From Phascolomyces articulosus (Eukaryota; Mucoromycota; Mucoromycetes; Mucorales; Lichtheimiaceae): a stretch of 64,000 bases of DNA. Each line of letters begins with the position of its first letter. Position 1 is the first letter of the stretch. The position numbers were made by a program, and so were the translations under genes. Below are positions 25,801 to 37,108 of the stretch, piece after piece. The notes beneath the pieces were generated by a model. The model did not search any database. It was not told where the DNA came from and was given only the letters and a program-made list of their open reading frames with translations. Location of the stretch: NCBI GenBank assembly GCA_025677815.1, contig JAIXMP010000007.1:806001-870000 (forward strand), read 5' to 3'.

Positions 25801-26041
25801 GTTGAGGGGACGCGTAATATTCACATTAAAATAAAAAGGAAATTTATAAAACTTACTCAATAGTTGGATCTTGCTGCTGGTGGTGATGATGATGTTGTTG
25901 TAGTTGATGAGGATCATTATGACTGGAAAATATTTCAATGAGTTGATTATTATAACGAACTAGGAAATTGTCTTCGTCATCATCCATTTGTGGTGCAAGA
26001 ACAAACACCTTTTCGTGATCTTCGTTAAAAAATCGCGCCAT
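22857..26041 (-). CDS. Rrm4-like RNA-binding protein: three RRMs and a C-terminal MLLE domain
   Basis: Six exons (25857-26041, 25483-25613, 24922-25322, 24771-24802, 24570-24651, 22857-24491) encode 821 residues. RRM1 is divergent and interrupted by Gln/His and Ser/Thr inserts (KVFVLAP at 11 to HIQFRSEAQAERAYALF near 105). RRM2 spans about 165-257 (ALLHIRGVPPS, TIIVQYMSKEESDKAM, NGSKLFEACTLSIIV; the last is PTB-like). RRM3 begins near 374 (CNIYIKHID, RGFGFVSYSHPTEA, MSVRFHEPR). A Gln/Pro/His linker with G, H and P runs follows, and residues 764-821 look like an MLLE (PABC) domain (RQRLLEVIQQKL, KIATVADKLMTTLNRKE). This order matches Ustilago Rrm4, which carries mRNAs on moving endosomes by MLLE-Upa1 contacts. 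Orthology and that role are inferred; the domain pattern is seen. Confidence 0.87.
24724..24747. repeat. Poly-A run of 24 (poly-U in the RRM gene transcript)
   Basis: A24 on the plus strand within the intron 24652-24770 of the RNA-binding gene, so the pre-mRNA carries U24 between a 32-nt and an 82-nt exon. Confidence 0.95.
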
Positions 26042-26588
26042 TATGATTATAGAGTCGTCGTAGTACGTAGTAAATAATATGTTTCGATGGTTGGTTGTTT
26101 CGTTTATATAATAATGATGATGATGATGAATGAAAGTGTCTATTATTTATATATTTGTTGTCACCCTCAAAATAATAAAAAACCACACTTTGCTACTCTG
26201 TTCTTTTTTTTACTATTTGAACGAATTTCAAAAAGAGAAAAAAAAATTGTATATTTTAGAAAATGAGTTCCGGATTATAACTTATACCCCTCTCCGCTCC
26301 CATTTTTTTTTTTTGTATGTTTTTGGTACCTGCAGTAAATACTTATACTGCTCTCTATTCTTTTTTAGCTTCTCACTCTACTAATAGTCTTGAACTCTTT
26401 TTTCGGAAAGATTTTATGCCGTGTATATGTGTATGTGAACTCGAGAGGTTATTTTTTTGTTTTTCTTTATAGTCGATTTTTTTTCTCAACAATAATAATA
26501 ATGATGTTGTTGGTAGAATATATTTGTTGTTATTTTTACAAGTAAATAATATTATTGCCCCAAAGGTTTTTTGTTGTTGTTTGTTATA

Positions 26589-26637
26589 TAAAAAAAAAAT
26601 AATAATAATAATAAAAAAGAGAGAGAGAGAGAGAGAG
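26589..26637. repeat. Microsatellites (AAT)n and (GA)n
   Basis: An A run passes into AAT repeats, then A6, then GA repeats (26619-26637). It lies about 550-600 bp upstream of the Rrm4-like start. Confidence 0.9.
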
Positions 26638-26979
26638 TGAAAGAAAGAAAAGAACAAAAAGAAGCAAAAACGTGTGTGAATGTCTATGTTTGTGTTGTTG
26701 TTGATGTATGGTGGGTGAGGGTGATTTGTTGGTGCGTTGTGTTCGACAGTGTGTGTGTATGTGTGGGTGCCTTCATAAAAAAAAATGATCACCAGTCTAT
26801 TTATTATAAAAGAACATTATCCAGTTTCAGTTGCTATTTTGTCGCTGCCCATTCTTGAACTTCGCGTGTCACAAGACTGTTTTTTATATACAACTCCTCT
26901 TACATATCAATTATAAATCAAGGTTTCTTTTGATTTTTCTATACATGAATGACGATGATGATAGAATGATAATTATGAT

Positions 26980-27002
26980 ATGATGATGATGATGATGATG
27001 AT
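26980..27002. repeat. (GAT)n microsatellite
   Basis: A run of TGA/GAT trinucleotides in the 26-30.5 kb spacer; no coding context. Confidence 0.9.
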
Positions 27003-28107
27003 ATAGATCAACCAACCCTTTATTAAAGAGGAAGAAAAAAAAGGGGAAAGAGAAAGGGGAACCAAGAAATAGTTAGAAGTATACCCAGACTATTCTTTTC
27101 AATCAATCAAAAAAGTAGTTAATGGGAAATTTTTCTCTTATTTAACACCAATGGTATTTTATAATTTTGAATAAATTCTTCTTAATTCGTAAAATCTTAT
27201 TATTATTATTATTATTATACTAACCCAATATTTGTCTATCTTTTTTTGATTTGATATGATAGACTATTGTTGATGCAATGAATGAATCGATCCTCCTTCC
27301 TTTTGAAATTCCTATCTTCCTTCATCATTTTTTTTAATAAAGTAGTACAATATTTGACCATGCTCCAGAATATCACGAGGAAGAAAAGAATTTCCTTATT
27401 ATTTGTTCAACCATGGGCTTTTTTTCATTCTCACTTTTTTTTAAAGCTTGGCTTGTTGTTGTATAATAACAAACACCCATCAATGTATAAATAGAGAGGA
27501 ATTGAAGAAGTATCAATGTTAAGATGGTAACCTTCTGATTACCTGCTGCTGGTAAATGATTTTCTAACAAAACAAAAATATTTTTATATATAAAGTTTTA
27601 TGCAATCACTGATCTTCTGCAGTATGTATCATAAATTGACATGTAAAAGGTACCACTATTTGTTGTGCTGATGGATCTGCATCAATTTTCAAAATAGATT
27701 TGCTGTTTATACATTCCAATGGCTTAGCGAACCATTTTTTTTATATAAATTAGATGGATAATATTACAGACAGAAAGCAGGGACCCCTCTGCATTTCACA
27801 CACGCATCCCTTAATTGGATCGCTTTCATTATTGTTCCGTCATCATAGAAGAATCATATGAATATATATAAAAATTTGTTCTGTAAATTGTACGTAAATT
27901 AATTCACCAGTCATCAACAGCAACACTACTATCATCATAATCACAATCTTTATAATTATTGTCACCTATTAAAAGTAGATAAGAAAATATGTCAAAAAAC
28001 TTTATTATTGGAATAAAAGAATCCATACGGTAAAGTTATTATTATACAAGGGGAAGAGATCAGAACATCAAAAAAATATTACTATACCTGTATTAGTGGC
28101 AGCAGAA

Positions 28108-28123
28108 ATAACGGGCCCGTTAT
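28108..28123. promoter_or_regulatory. 16-bp perfect palindrome centred on GGGCCC
   Basis: The sequence ATAACGGGCCCGTTAT is its own reverse complement and is far more GC-rich than its surroundings. It could be a binding site for a dimeric regulator in the divergent spacer. No match to a named site is claimed. Confidence 0.3.
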
Positions 28124-30527
28124 GTATTCTTGTGTAACTCGACGGTGCCTTTTAGTGCTACGACTATCTATTTTAAAGGTCTCGGTTTTTTTTTAATTGA
28201 CACAGCAAACCCATTTAAAGTTTGTTTTACTTCGTCATTTTTCTTGGTTTTTTTTTTTTTTTTTTTTTTATTTCAGATGGCTGTAAGATTGAACATAGAA
28301 TTGTTGATTCAATGGATTCTTTTTAATAAATTATAACTCATTATTAAAAAGGTTCAAGTGGATAATTTATGGGGCAAAATGTCAACGGTTAAAGTCCCCG
28401 CCCGCATTAATAAAACATGTGGCGAAAGCCAAGAAAAAGGAAGGAACCATTAAAAACCTTATTACAAGGAAAAGTAAAAAGGAAAAAGAAAAGCGGGTAC
28501 AGTCAAGAATCTGATCTCTTTTTTTTTCCCGTGATTTTACCGCGGACGACCTTTTCGCTAAGATGAAGTAGTATGAATGAAGCATCACCGATTCATTTTT
28601 CACGTCATGAATTTTTGGTTGCTATAAAAACAAAATTCGGTCTGTGAGTTGGATTATACCTTATATAAGTCAAATGAATAGTTAAAACGATGAATACCCC
28701 CCGGTTTCGTTTGGTGGTCCATTAGAAACTGTAGGATTTAAAATGACTTGTCAATCGCTCCCACTGATATATATATATTTAGTACTAAATCAATCTACGT
28801 ATCAACTTTATTATATACTGAGTCAAATAAGGTTGATCATGCATAGCTTTATTCTGGAACAATTATACCAAGTTTCTTTATATCTTTGAGTATTAAATAA
28901 CTGGTTCAATTACAATTATTGTTGATAAATAGCAATAAATTTATTCTATACAGTATGATCATAGAGGATATAACTGTAAAGTCGGACGGAGAAGGATTCT
29001 TTCAGATTCATGAGTTTTAGTAATAATTTTCACTACACCATTCATATTTATCATACCGTCAAAAGAAATCACATAGCTCAAATAACGTCATTAATACCAA
29101 AGCAGTGCGTAATTATAGGATAGACAGTTGTTGACTTCGTATTAGCTAGGCATACAATGAATATTTGCAAAACTTTAATGTATATAGGAGATGAATGTTA
29201 TATTCAGACACAAACAAGGTATATATTTGATCTTGCTGACATGCTCCTTTGAACATGATGACGATGACCTTATAATCATTTTACCAAAGGAATCCAATAG
29301 TCATATTAGTGTAACATCCAAACGAAAAGCTGGTCTGAACCTTAAAAGCAAACACCAATAATATATAACACTATACTTTTACTGATGAGGAATTGAACGA
29401 TCGACATGAAACAAACCTATTCTGGATAAAGAAGTCCATCCTCCTCTGGTTGTAAAAGAACTTCTCCACACAACAAACAATTACATGTCTATACTATATA
29501 AATGTTACTTATTCCGATTTTTCGGATTATATATATGAAAAGCCTATATTTCTAGCGGCATAATAAATAGAAAACAGGCTTCATGATGAATCAACAAATA
29601 TATATACATATGTTCACCACCACTCATTTGAATCAATCAAAAGCTGAGAGAATTTATAAATTTACTGGATGAATAATATTAATAGGTATCTATCTATATA
29701 GTGGTAAACATGATAGTATTTATATCTTCTGCTGCCTTTATATTTTCATAAAAATGATGATGGAGAACCTGAGTTGGTTATTATTGTTTCAAGTTTATTT
29801 ATTTGTTATTTATTTTTATTAATAAGCGAATTACATCAAGCTGTCAACATCAATTCTCATCATCACCCTAAAAATTATTACGAAGTGGACAGTTGCCTTT
29901 TTGACATTTTATTTAGTGCTTAACTTTGAATTAATTGAACTGATCCTTTTGTACAACCGGGTAAACATTTATCTTTTTGATGACAAGACAACTAAGCAGC
30001 TTTATTCTTTAAGGATTTCTTATTTTCTTTTAACACCTTATTTTATTTATTTAGGTTAGAACAAGGAATTCAAAATTTTGTATTTTGACTGCTACAAAGG
30101 GCCAGTTTGAAAGAATAACAAATCTGTACATGGCTCTACAATATCAAAAGCCTTTTACATTGTTTGCGCCATCCTGTTTTTATTGCTCAGCAAATTATAA
30201 AAGTGTCCTTTGTTATTGATTATTTGTATGAATCATTTTGTTGAAAGAAAAGAAAGATAAATTATATTTATTGTTTCAAAATATATTATAAAATAGTAAT
30301 CAATACGATATCTCAAAGAATGGGGAAAAAAGGAAAGGGTTTTCGGTAACAAATATGCGCATGGCAATAAAAAAAAAAGAAAAAGGGATCATGCAAAAAA
30401 TATAATAGAATAATATACAAATGGCCAATAAAAAGGTCGGAGTTTCGAGTTGTTTTTATTATTTGTTATTATTGTTGTTCTTTTTATCCTATTTCTTTTT
30501 TTTTCCTTTCCTTCAAGTCAAACGATT

Positions 30528-33139
30528 ATGAATGCAAATAGAGATTTTCAATCAGTAGCAACAGCAGAGCGTACTTACTCAACTTCACCCTTTTCAGACA
30601 CGAATACAATGAGACGACCTCCTGGAAGTCGAAGAGAACGACTACGATCGTTTGCACGTGCAACAAGTCAAGTCATCCGACAAGAGATCAATAAATATTA
30701 TTACCCACCAGAGTCCATGGAGAATGCAGTAACCAATACTACAATGACATCTGGTATGTTAAACAATAGAATCATTCAACCCTCCACAACGACATCATTA
30801 ACTCGTCCTGTACCACCACCACGACAACGAACACAATCTATGAATGACTTGGCAATGAGCAATAATACGCAAGATACAGTTCAGCCCCACTGTATGCTTT
30901 TTCCAACTTATGCTTATAAAGTCTTGGAAAATGATAATCAACAGCAATTTAAATGGAAAATACGATTAGCAGGTTGGACTTTTGCAAAACCTGGATCAAG
31001 TAGAATTGAACGATGGATTTTAGGTAAAATCACATATATAAAACGACAACACCCATACCATTCTCCAAGTATTATTATTATTATTATTTTGCTAAATATA
31101 ACTATTCATTTCTTTATTAATAGCTGCTGGACGGACATATGGAGGTTTATCCGCCAATTCGGCGGAAGATATCCATTTTGCCAGACTTTTAAATCAATTC
31201 CGAGCACAAACGATACGAGGTGTTGATGTTCAATTATATATCGATGGCGTTATCCCACCTGATCATGCATTAACACCAGCTTTACCACCAAGACCAAATA
31301 CTACCACTTCTACTACCAATACCCCTACTTCTACTACAACTACTACTACTACAACTACTACTAATAATAATAATACCACTCGATCTATTTCACCATCAAA
31401 CAATACCGACAGTGATAATAACAATAACAATAATCATCACCCATTTGGAATTCATCATTTATACGACTTGGCACACGATGCTATCAAAACAATTATGATT
31501 AACTCGGGACCCACGGGACGTTTTGAAGATCTGTTGATGTTGGATCCGACACAAGCTCTTCAACATGTTGGACGAAAGATGCTTCGTTTAAAAGCTTCCT
31601 TTGAAAATGGAATAGGTAATATACATATATAAATGTTTATTTTAACCTATATAATTTGACATGATTTTCTCACAAGAATAATTTTCTCTCGTGGTCTATT
31701 TCTTTAAATTTTCACTCACTAAAAACAAAATATGACTTACTAGATACGCCCCATGATGGGTTTGTTGACCTCATTGAACCTGAGGGAATCTCGGTGATTT
31801 CGGTATGTTATTAAAATGAATGTGGGAGCCCCTAGTTTATTATTATTATTGCTAAAAAGTAGTAACACACGATGGTTTTTTTTATATCTGCATTTTTAGG
31901 ACATTGATGATACCATCAAGGTGACAGGCGTTTTAGAAGGAAAGGACACAATTCTTCAAAATACATTCTTCCGAAAATCAGATGAAGTGTCTGGTATGTC
32001 AGATGTATATCAATACTGGTCAAATCAAGGTGTTCACGTACATTATGTATCGAATTCACCATGGCAAGTCTACCCAGCTTTGAGTGAATTCATTCGTGAT
32101 AGACATTTCCCAGCTGGAAGTATGCATCTCCGCGCCATCAGTACAGGTGACCTCATTCGAAGGAAACCTGGGCAACACAAACTCGATGTCATACCTCAAA
32201 TTCTTCAGGTAAAAATATAAAAAAGTATTTTTTTTTTGTCCTTTGTTCATGTAATCTCATTGTATATATATACGCATGTTGCTTATTGTTTTGTTTCTTA
32301 TTAATCACAGGATTTTCCCAGTCGAAAATTCATTCTCGTGGGCGATTCGGGTGAGCGGGATCCTGAAATGTAAGATATTCCTACTGTTCTACCTATCAAT
32401 ATTTGATACATTTTAGACGTGTTCTATTTTTCTTTTGGCGTCCATTTTTAAAGTGTTTAAAAAAAAAAAGGATGATGGGAGAAAATTCTAATTTAAGATG
32501 ATACAAACAACCATGATGGGTTCTTTTTAGATACCAACAAATATATAAACAATATCCGAATCAAATCATCAAGATTTTTATCCATGATGTAACAAGTGAA
32601 CGGGCAAGACATGCAGATCAACGTGAGAGTGAACGTTCGGATTCCTATTACAATGGATTGAAAAAGTTTTTGGCTCGTGATCAACAACCCAATGGTGGTC
32701 CTCCTGGTGTGGGTGGATTATTACCACGACGTTCATCTACTACCACCACTTCCATGCTTGATGCAGTGGGAGAAACTGAACTTTCAGAGGATGAAAAAGT
32801 CATGAATGATCCAGCGGTTTCTTTAAAAACAAAGCTTGACATGTTTCATGATAGAATGGATTATCTTGCAAGTGAATTACCAGAAGGTGTATTGACCGTC
32901 TTTACACTTGCTTCTCAACTTCGCACTGTAAGTTTTACTTTGTAATACAATCTCATCGTTATCATATTTTATTCTTTGAGCTCACCTAGTGTATACCTTT
33001 ATTAATATAGGATCCTATCATCACAAATGCTTTTGCTGCTCAAGCAAGACAAGCCCGAAAATCACCATTGTCAGCGACAACAACCAAATCACCATCACCC
33101 CAACAATATATCTCTCGTTCTACTCCTGTACAGATGTAA
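30528..33139 (+). CDS. APP1: APP1-type phosphatidate phosphatase (DUF2183)
   Basis: Seven exons (30528-31023, 31124-31615, 31744-31802, 31900-32208, 32311-32369, 32531-32927, 33011-33139) encode 646 residues. Yeast App1 is a Mg-dependent phosphatidate phosphatase at cortical actin patches, linked to endocytosis. The catalytic DxDxT motif is DIDDTIK, beginning at residue 350 exactly at an exon boundary. YVSNSPWQVYP and HKLDVIPQIL follow, then LVGDSGERDPE, all expected in this HAD-like lipid phosphatase family. The N-terminus is basic and Ser/Thr-rich with a Pro-rich stretch (RPVPPPRQR), a possible SH3 ligand. A Thr/Asn low-complexity segment lies near 225-265. An upstream TTG extension was rejected in favour of ATG 30528. 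Confidence 0.92.
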
Positions 33140-33416
33140 TAGATCTTTTTTATATATATATTTCGTTCCTCTACTCTTCTTTTTCTACAAATAGCCATCA
33201 TTTTTTCCTTTTGTCTTATTTTTCTTTTTTACCTTGTACCAATCCATTCCATCCAATTACTCCGTTATTATTATTATTATTATTATTATCATTTTTTATT
33301 TTTGACTTTCTTATCTTATATTTATATATATATGTATAAATATATATATAGTAATTTCTTTTATAATATACAATTTTGTTCATCTTTTCTTTTTTGACAA
33401 GTCTAATCCTCTGTTC

Positions 33417-34006
33417 TTATTCATCTTTCACCATGGTTTTACAAAACAACTTTAAACGAAAAGCATCCACGCCATTTAAATAATATCGATGTAGCCGTTT
33501 ATCCTTGATAAAACCAAGTCTTTGGTACAAGGAAAGTGCTCCTTGATTGGTATATTCGGTTTCCAAGACAACCTCATCTGCATCTTCTTCCTTCATTGCA
33601 TTAATGGCTTTTTGTACTAGTGTTGTACCGATGGCACGTTTTCTATATTCTTTTGCAACAGCCAACATTGCAATATAACCACGATTGCTTTGTTTATGTA
33701 AATCGAGTTTACAAATAATAACACCTACACACGTCTCTCCATCCATAGCCTATAAAAAAATGACATCTTTGTTAATCGATGAAAAAAAAAAAAAAGACAA
33801 ATCACATTGCTGTTGCTTATTTTATTGCCTCTTACCAGAAAACATAATTTAGGCCAGTTATGTATAAAGTATCGATAAGTATAAATCGAATATGGTTCGG
33901 AAAGATCGTTTTCAATCAAATGGATAATGGAAGGAAGTTGTAGCTCGGACGTATAGTCTACATAGCTAATGGGTGCAGGATCTGCGGCATTGTCGATACT
34001 CGTCAT
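33417..34006 (-). CDS. NAA30: N-alpha-acetyltransferase NAA30 (Mak3), NatC catalytic subunit
   Basis: Two exons (33836-34006, 33417-33749) encode 167 residues, the normal size for Mak3/NAA30. NatC acetylates protein N-termini beginning Met followed by a hydrophobic residue. Diagnostic segments are [19 protein letters not shown] near the start, then [26 protein letters not shown] and [17 protein letters not shown]. The acetyl-CoA loop reads RKRAIGTTL; the usual R-x-x-G-x-G/A has Thr at the last position. ATG 34006 was chosen because the upstream frame contains no other ATG. The gene converges on the APP1-type gene with 277 bp between stops. Confidence 0.92.
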
Positions 34007-36185
34007 ACCATGTAAAAGGAACAAATAGGTAGCGTTTGTTAACAAGAAAAAGTGAACGTTGGAGTTGGAATAATTAGAAATGTCAATTTCAAACAAAAAA
34101 AAAAAGATCAGCACCTTTTCCTATTGGGTCAAGTAGGGGATTTGCTTTGAAATAATATGTTTCGATGCGGCATTACAATAGAATAATAGTACATCTCTTA
34201 ATATCTGATATAAGTTGTTTTCATGGGAGATGATAAGACTAAGAGGGCAGTTTTTTTTGTATGGGTAATAACAAACAATGAATTAATGGATAAAGGTAAA
34301 GAATATTGTTATTAATATATGTAGAATAATGTTGCTGGATGGATAAAATAAAATCATGCTGCGTATTGCTACAATTCACCTAATGTAGAGGATCCTGCTA
34401 GTTATTATTTGTTTGTTGGAATTACAGAAGGGTGGGCAGTGAAAACAGTACAAGTAAAGCTTTGGTATACTTTATTGAGATTTTATCTTGTAGAAACAAT
34501 TTGGTGTTGTTGTTATATTATTTCTGTAGCAGGTGTTATTGAGGACGGGTCAGTAGTAAAAATAATCCATGACGTACATTTTTACTTAATGACAATTGGT
34601 TAGTAATAAAAAAACGAATATTTTGATAACACGCGTACACAGGCACTACAAGAACTAGTTCTTGGAAACTGGTAGAAGAAAATTAAAGGCCTTTTAAGCA
34701 TACAAGATGTGTAGTAATGAAAATATGAATAATAAACAAAGCTGAAAGAAAAGTATATTAAGTTAGCGTTGCCACTTTGACAATAGAAAGCTTCAATATA
34801 TATAATAGAATGTGATTATACGTAACAACAGTTTTATTTGAACAACTTTGACGATCTCAGTGATATTACTATAATAATAATATACAGAGAGGAAATGTTC
34901 ATTTCATGTGCTTTATATATTTATTTTTTCCAAAAGTAATCTAGAATGTATATGGGATGCTTGACACCCAAAATCAAGATAATAGTCCCCACATTAATGA
35001 TAAAAACATATAAGATTCGAAGGGTAATTTTACATTTCACTACGAAACTTCAAACCATATATCAACTGAAGTCGCATTCAACCTTACAACATGAATTCCA
35101 GAACAATAATATTGATGATGATCACGAGTTGATTTGCTTAAATAATAAACATAGTACAGCTAAAGTATACATTGTCATGATGCTGGATAATATTGAGTAG
35201 ATTATTGGGGCTAACTTTCTTTATCTTAACATAACAAATAACAAAGTTCTCAAACTGAAATAAACGAGACAGACCGGTACAAAGTTGTGTTTTTGAGAGA
35301 TAACCATGCATGTTGTATGGACCCTCTTCTTATCATTGGTAATAACAAGTGAACTCCTTTTACAGAGTTCGAGCTTCCTGTGTTCAAGTGCTTTGGTGTT
35401 TAGACAAACTGTGTTGGACTTTTGTTGTGGTACGAAAAGATTTAAATATATTCGATGTAGGAATCAATTTGCAACTATGACAAGAGTGATAGTGAGCATG
35501 ATAAGTATTATGACGACGATGACGCTCGCCGCTTTCTTGGTTTTGGTGGTTTTCACCGTGATATTGATGGTGATTGTAAAAAGATTCTTTACAAAAGGCT
35601 ACAATGTGAATAATGAGGATGTGATCATGGATTTAAAACAGGATATAGTGATGTAAATAAAGTCTATGTTAATTTATCATCAATAATAATAGGCACAATA
35701 TTATTGATAATAATAATTAACACGTTCTTCACCTTGTACGCTTATACAATTTATCTTTATAAAAAAGTGCACGTATTCGTGTTGCTGCCTGGAGTACTAG
35801 GTATGATTCATTCTTTCTCCCACCAATAATCATTTTTCAATGCTTGCATTCTATATAATAAATAAAAAAGTTCCATCATACGATGTTGATACCTCTATTC
35901 CTATAAGACACAATTGCTATGTATCTCCAAGTGTACCAAAAAAAAAAAAAATAGGGGTTGAAGACTTGTGCTTCCATCGGAGCTGAATGTGGTTGAGACT
36001 AAGAAAAATATAAAATTCATGCAAGATCACCAAAGGAACCTTTTTATGCTTCTTCACCGTTCATCGTTTCTTTCAAATTATCATCCTCTTCAAGTTTTTG
36101 TTCATACGCCCTATTTTTTATATATGCAGGCTATCGCCTGCGCGGCAATTGAAATAAATTGAAAACAGCCACTTAAGAAAAAAAG
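34007..36185. other. Gene-poor AT-rich region
   Basis: Upstream of NAA30 (minus). One 116-codon ATG frame at 35306-35656 is listed separately as doubtful. Otherwise no motif, splice-consistent exon chain, tRNA or repeat family was recognised. Confidence 0.45.
35306..35656 (+). CDS. Doubtful small hydrophobic ORF
   Basis: An ATG-initiated frame of 116 codons. The first 32 residues are hydrophobic and signal-like (MHVVWTLFLSLVITSELLL). A second hydrophobic stretch near residues 58-92 (MTRVIVSMISIMTTMTLAAF and following) could span a membrane, and a short charged tail follows. I do not recognise it. Methionine- and valine-rich composition from AT-rich sequence makes chance likely. Confidence 0.2.
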   Translation: MHVVWTLFLSLVITSELLLQSSSFLCSSALVFRQTVLDFCCGTKRFKYIRCRNQFATMTRVIVSMISIMTTMTLAAFLVLVVFTVILMVIVKRFFTKGYNVNNEDVIMDLKQDIVM

Positions 36186-36340
36186 ATATAAAAGGCATTC
36201 TGATTTCTCTCATTTTCTTTTTTTTTCTTTATCCTGGCCAGGGATCCATGACGGCGATTGTCCCTGGAGTAAAGAGGAGGACAGTCTTGTGCCCTCTATC
36301 CTCTTTCGCAAACAGTTGGCCTATGTAAGCTTTTCGTTAA
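36186..36340 (+). other. GC-richer foldable island downstream of a TATA-like box
   Basis: A TATA-like ATATAAAAGG at 36186-36195 is followed by a pyrimidine-rich stretch and then by two strong hairpins. Stem 1 is CCAGGGA at 36238-36244 with TCCCTGG at 36261-36267. Stem 2 is AAAGAGGA at 36271-36278 with TCCTCTTT at 36299-36306. Outer GGCCA near 36236 could pair with TGGCC near 36317. The island also contains a 26-codon ATG frame (36248-36328) that meets a GTAAGC donor-like site at 36325. It may be a structured non-coding RNA or the first exon of a lost gene. No named RNA family fits. Confidence 0.35.
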
Positions 36341-37108
36341 GCTCTTGGAAGTTTCTTCATTTTTTTGTGGCATTTTTTTTCTTCATCTGCAAAATGAAAA
36401 AAATAATTAAATAAGAAAATGATAAAAAAAATACTATTACTATTTTATAATAATGGTAATAGTCTCTATTATTTTAAATAATAATAGAATGTTTAAATAA
36501 TAATAAAATGTTATTGTTCAAGCGATAAATTTTTACATTTTGTTCCAAACTGTTTATAAATGTGTTTTTTTTATGACGGTAATGAACCGAACGTGTTGCT
36601 ATAGTAATAAATGGTTAATTATAAATAAAATAACGTTCAACTTGAATGTGTGTGTGATATTTACTTTATTAAAAGATCTCTGGCGTAATGACATTTGAAT
36701 AACGATTCCAGAAAAAGAAAAAAGAGATCTCCATGACAGCAACAAGATTCGTTTACGGATTGTATGTAAAGATTTATATTGAAAAAAAAATAATGCGCGC
36801 GATATTATTTTACGTTTAACAGCTTTTAAAAAACCATTTTATTTTACTAATATGTGAATGGTTTCCATGCTGATTGTTCATGGTACTTATTTACATCTTT
36901 GTTTCATATCTTTGTAACTGTGTCATAAAATCTTACTTTTCCTCCTACGCTTCACAAATAACGCGCCACCCCACTTATTTTTGTTTCTGATCATGTCGCC
37001 AACAATAGCCATTTCACAATTCTTTTCTCAGCTTCATAACAAGATCCATATTCTCATTTCACATCAACGCAATTGGATCTCACTCTTCTTCACAACGCGT
37101 TTGATTAA
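36341..37108. other. Non-coding AT-rich stretch
   Basis: Between the foldable island and the decayed TPR/F-box sequence. A direct AT repeat (AATAATAGAATGTTTAAATAATAATAA) occurs near 36480. An ATG frame at 36993-37187 overlaps the pseudogene in another phase and shows no motif. Confidence 0.4.

Larger units (their letters stand above)
26042..30527. other. 4.5-kb divergent spacer, no gene recognised
   Basis: This lies between the starts of the Rrm4-like gene (minus) and the APP1-type gene (plus). It holds microsatellites ((AAT)n and (GA)n near 26590-26637, (GAT)n at 26980-27002, (TTA)n near 27198), long T runs, and a 16-bp palindrome at 28108-28123. Open frames here are short, biased by simple sequence and lack splice logic or motifs. 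No tRNA-like T-loop with matching arms was found. A divergent non-coding transcript or long promoters remain possible. Confidence 0.5.

Noticed and set aside
26373..26792. 139-codon minus-strand frame with Thr/His and Leu/Phe runs
   Set aside because: It is produced by the (AAT), (GA) and (GT) microsatellites; no conserved feature.
28351..28390. GGTTCAAGT sequence resembling a tRNA T-loop
   Set aside because: No acceptor, D or anticodon arm can be formed around it.
30450..30527. N-terminal hydrophobic extension of the APP1-type protein
   Set aside because: It starts at TTG and is coded by a pyrimidine-rich leader; ATG 30528 is the natural start.
36236..36330. Named structured RNA (U-snRNA, SRP, RNase P, TPP riboswitch)
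   Set aside because: None of the conserved core sequences of these RNAs is present; only the hairpins are seen.
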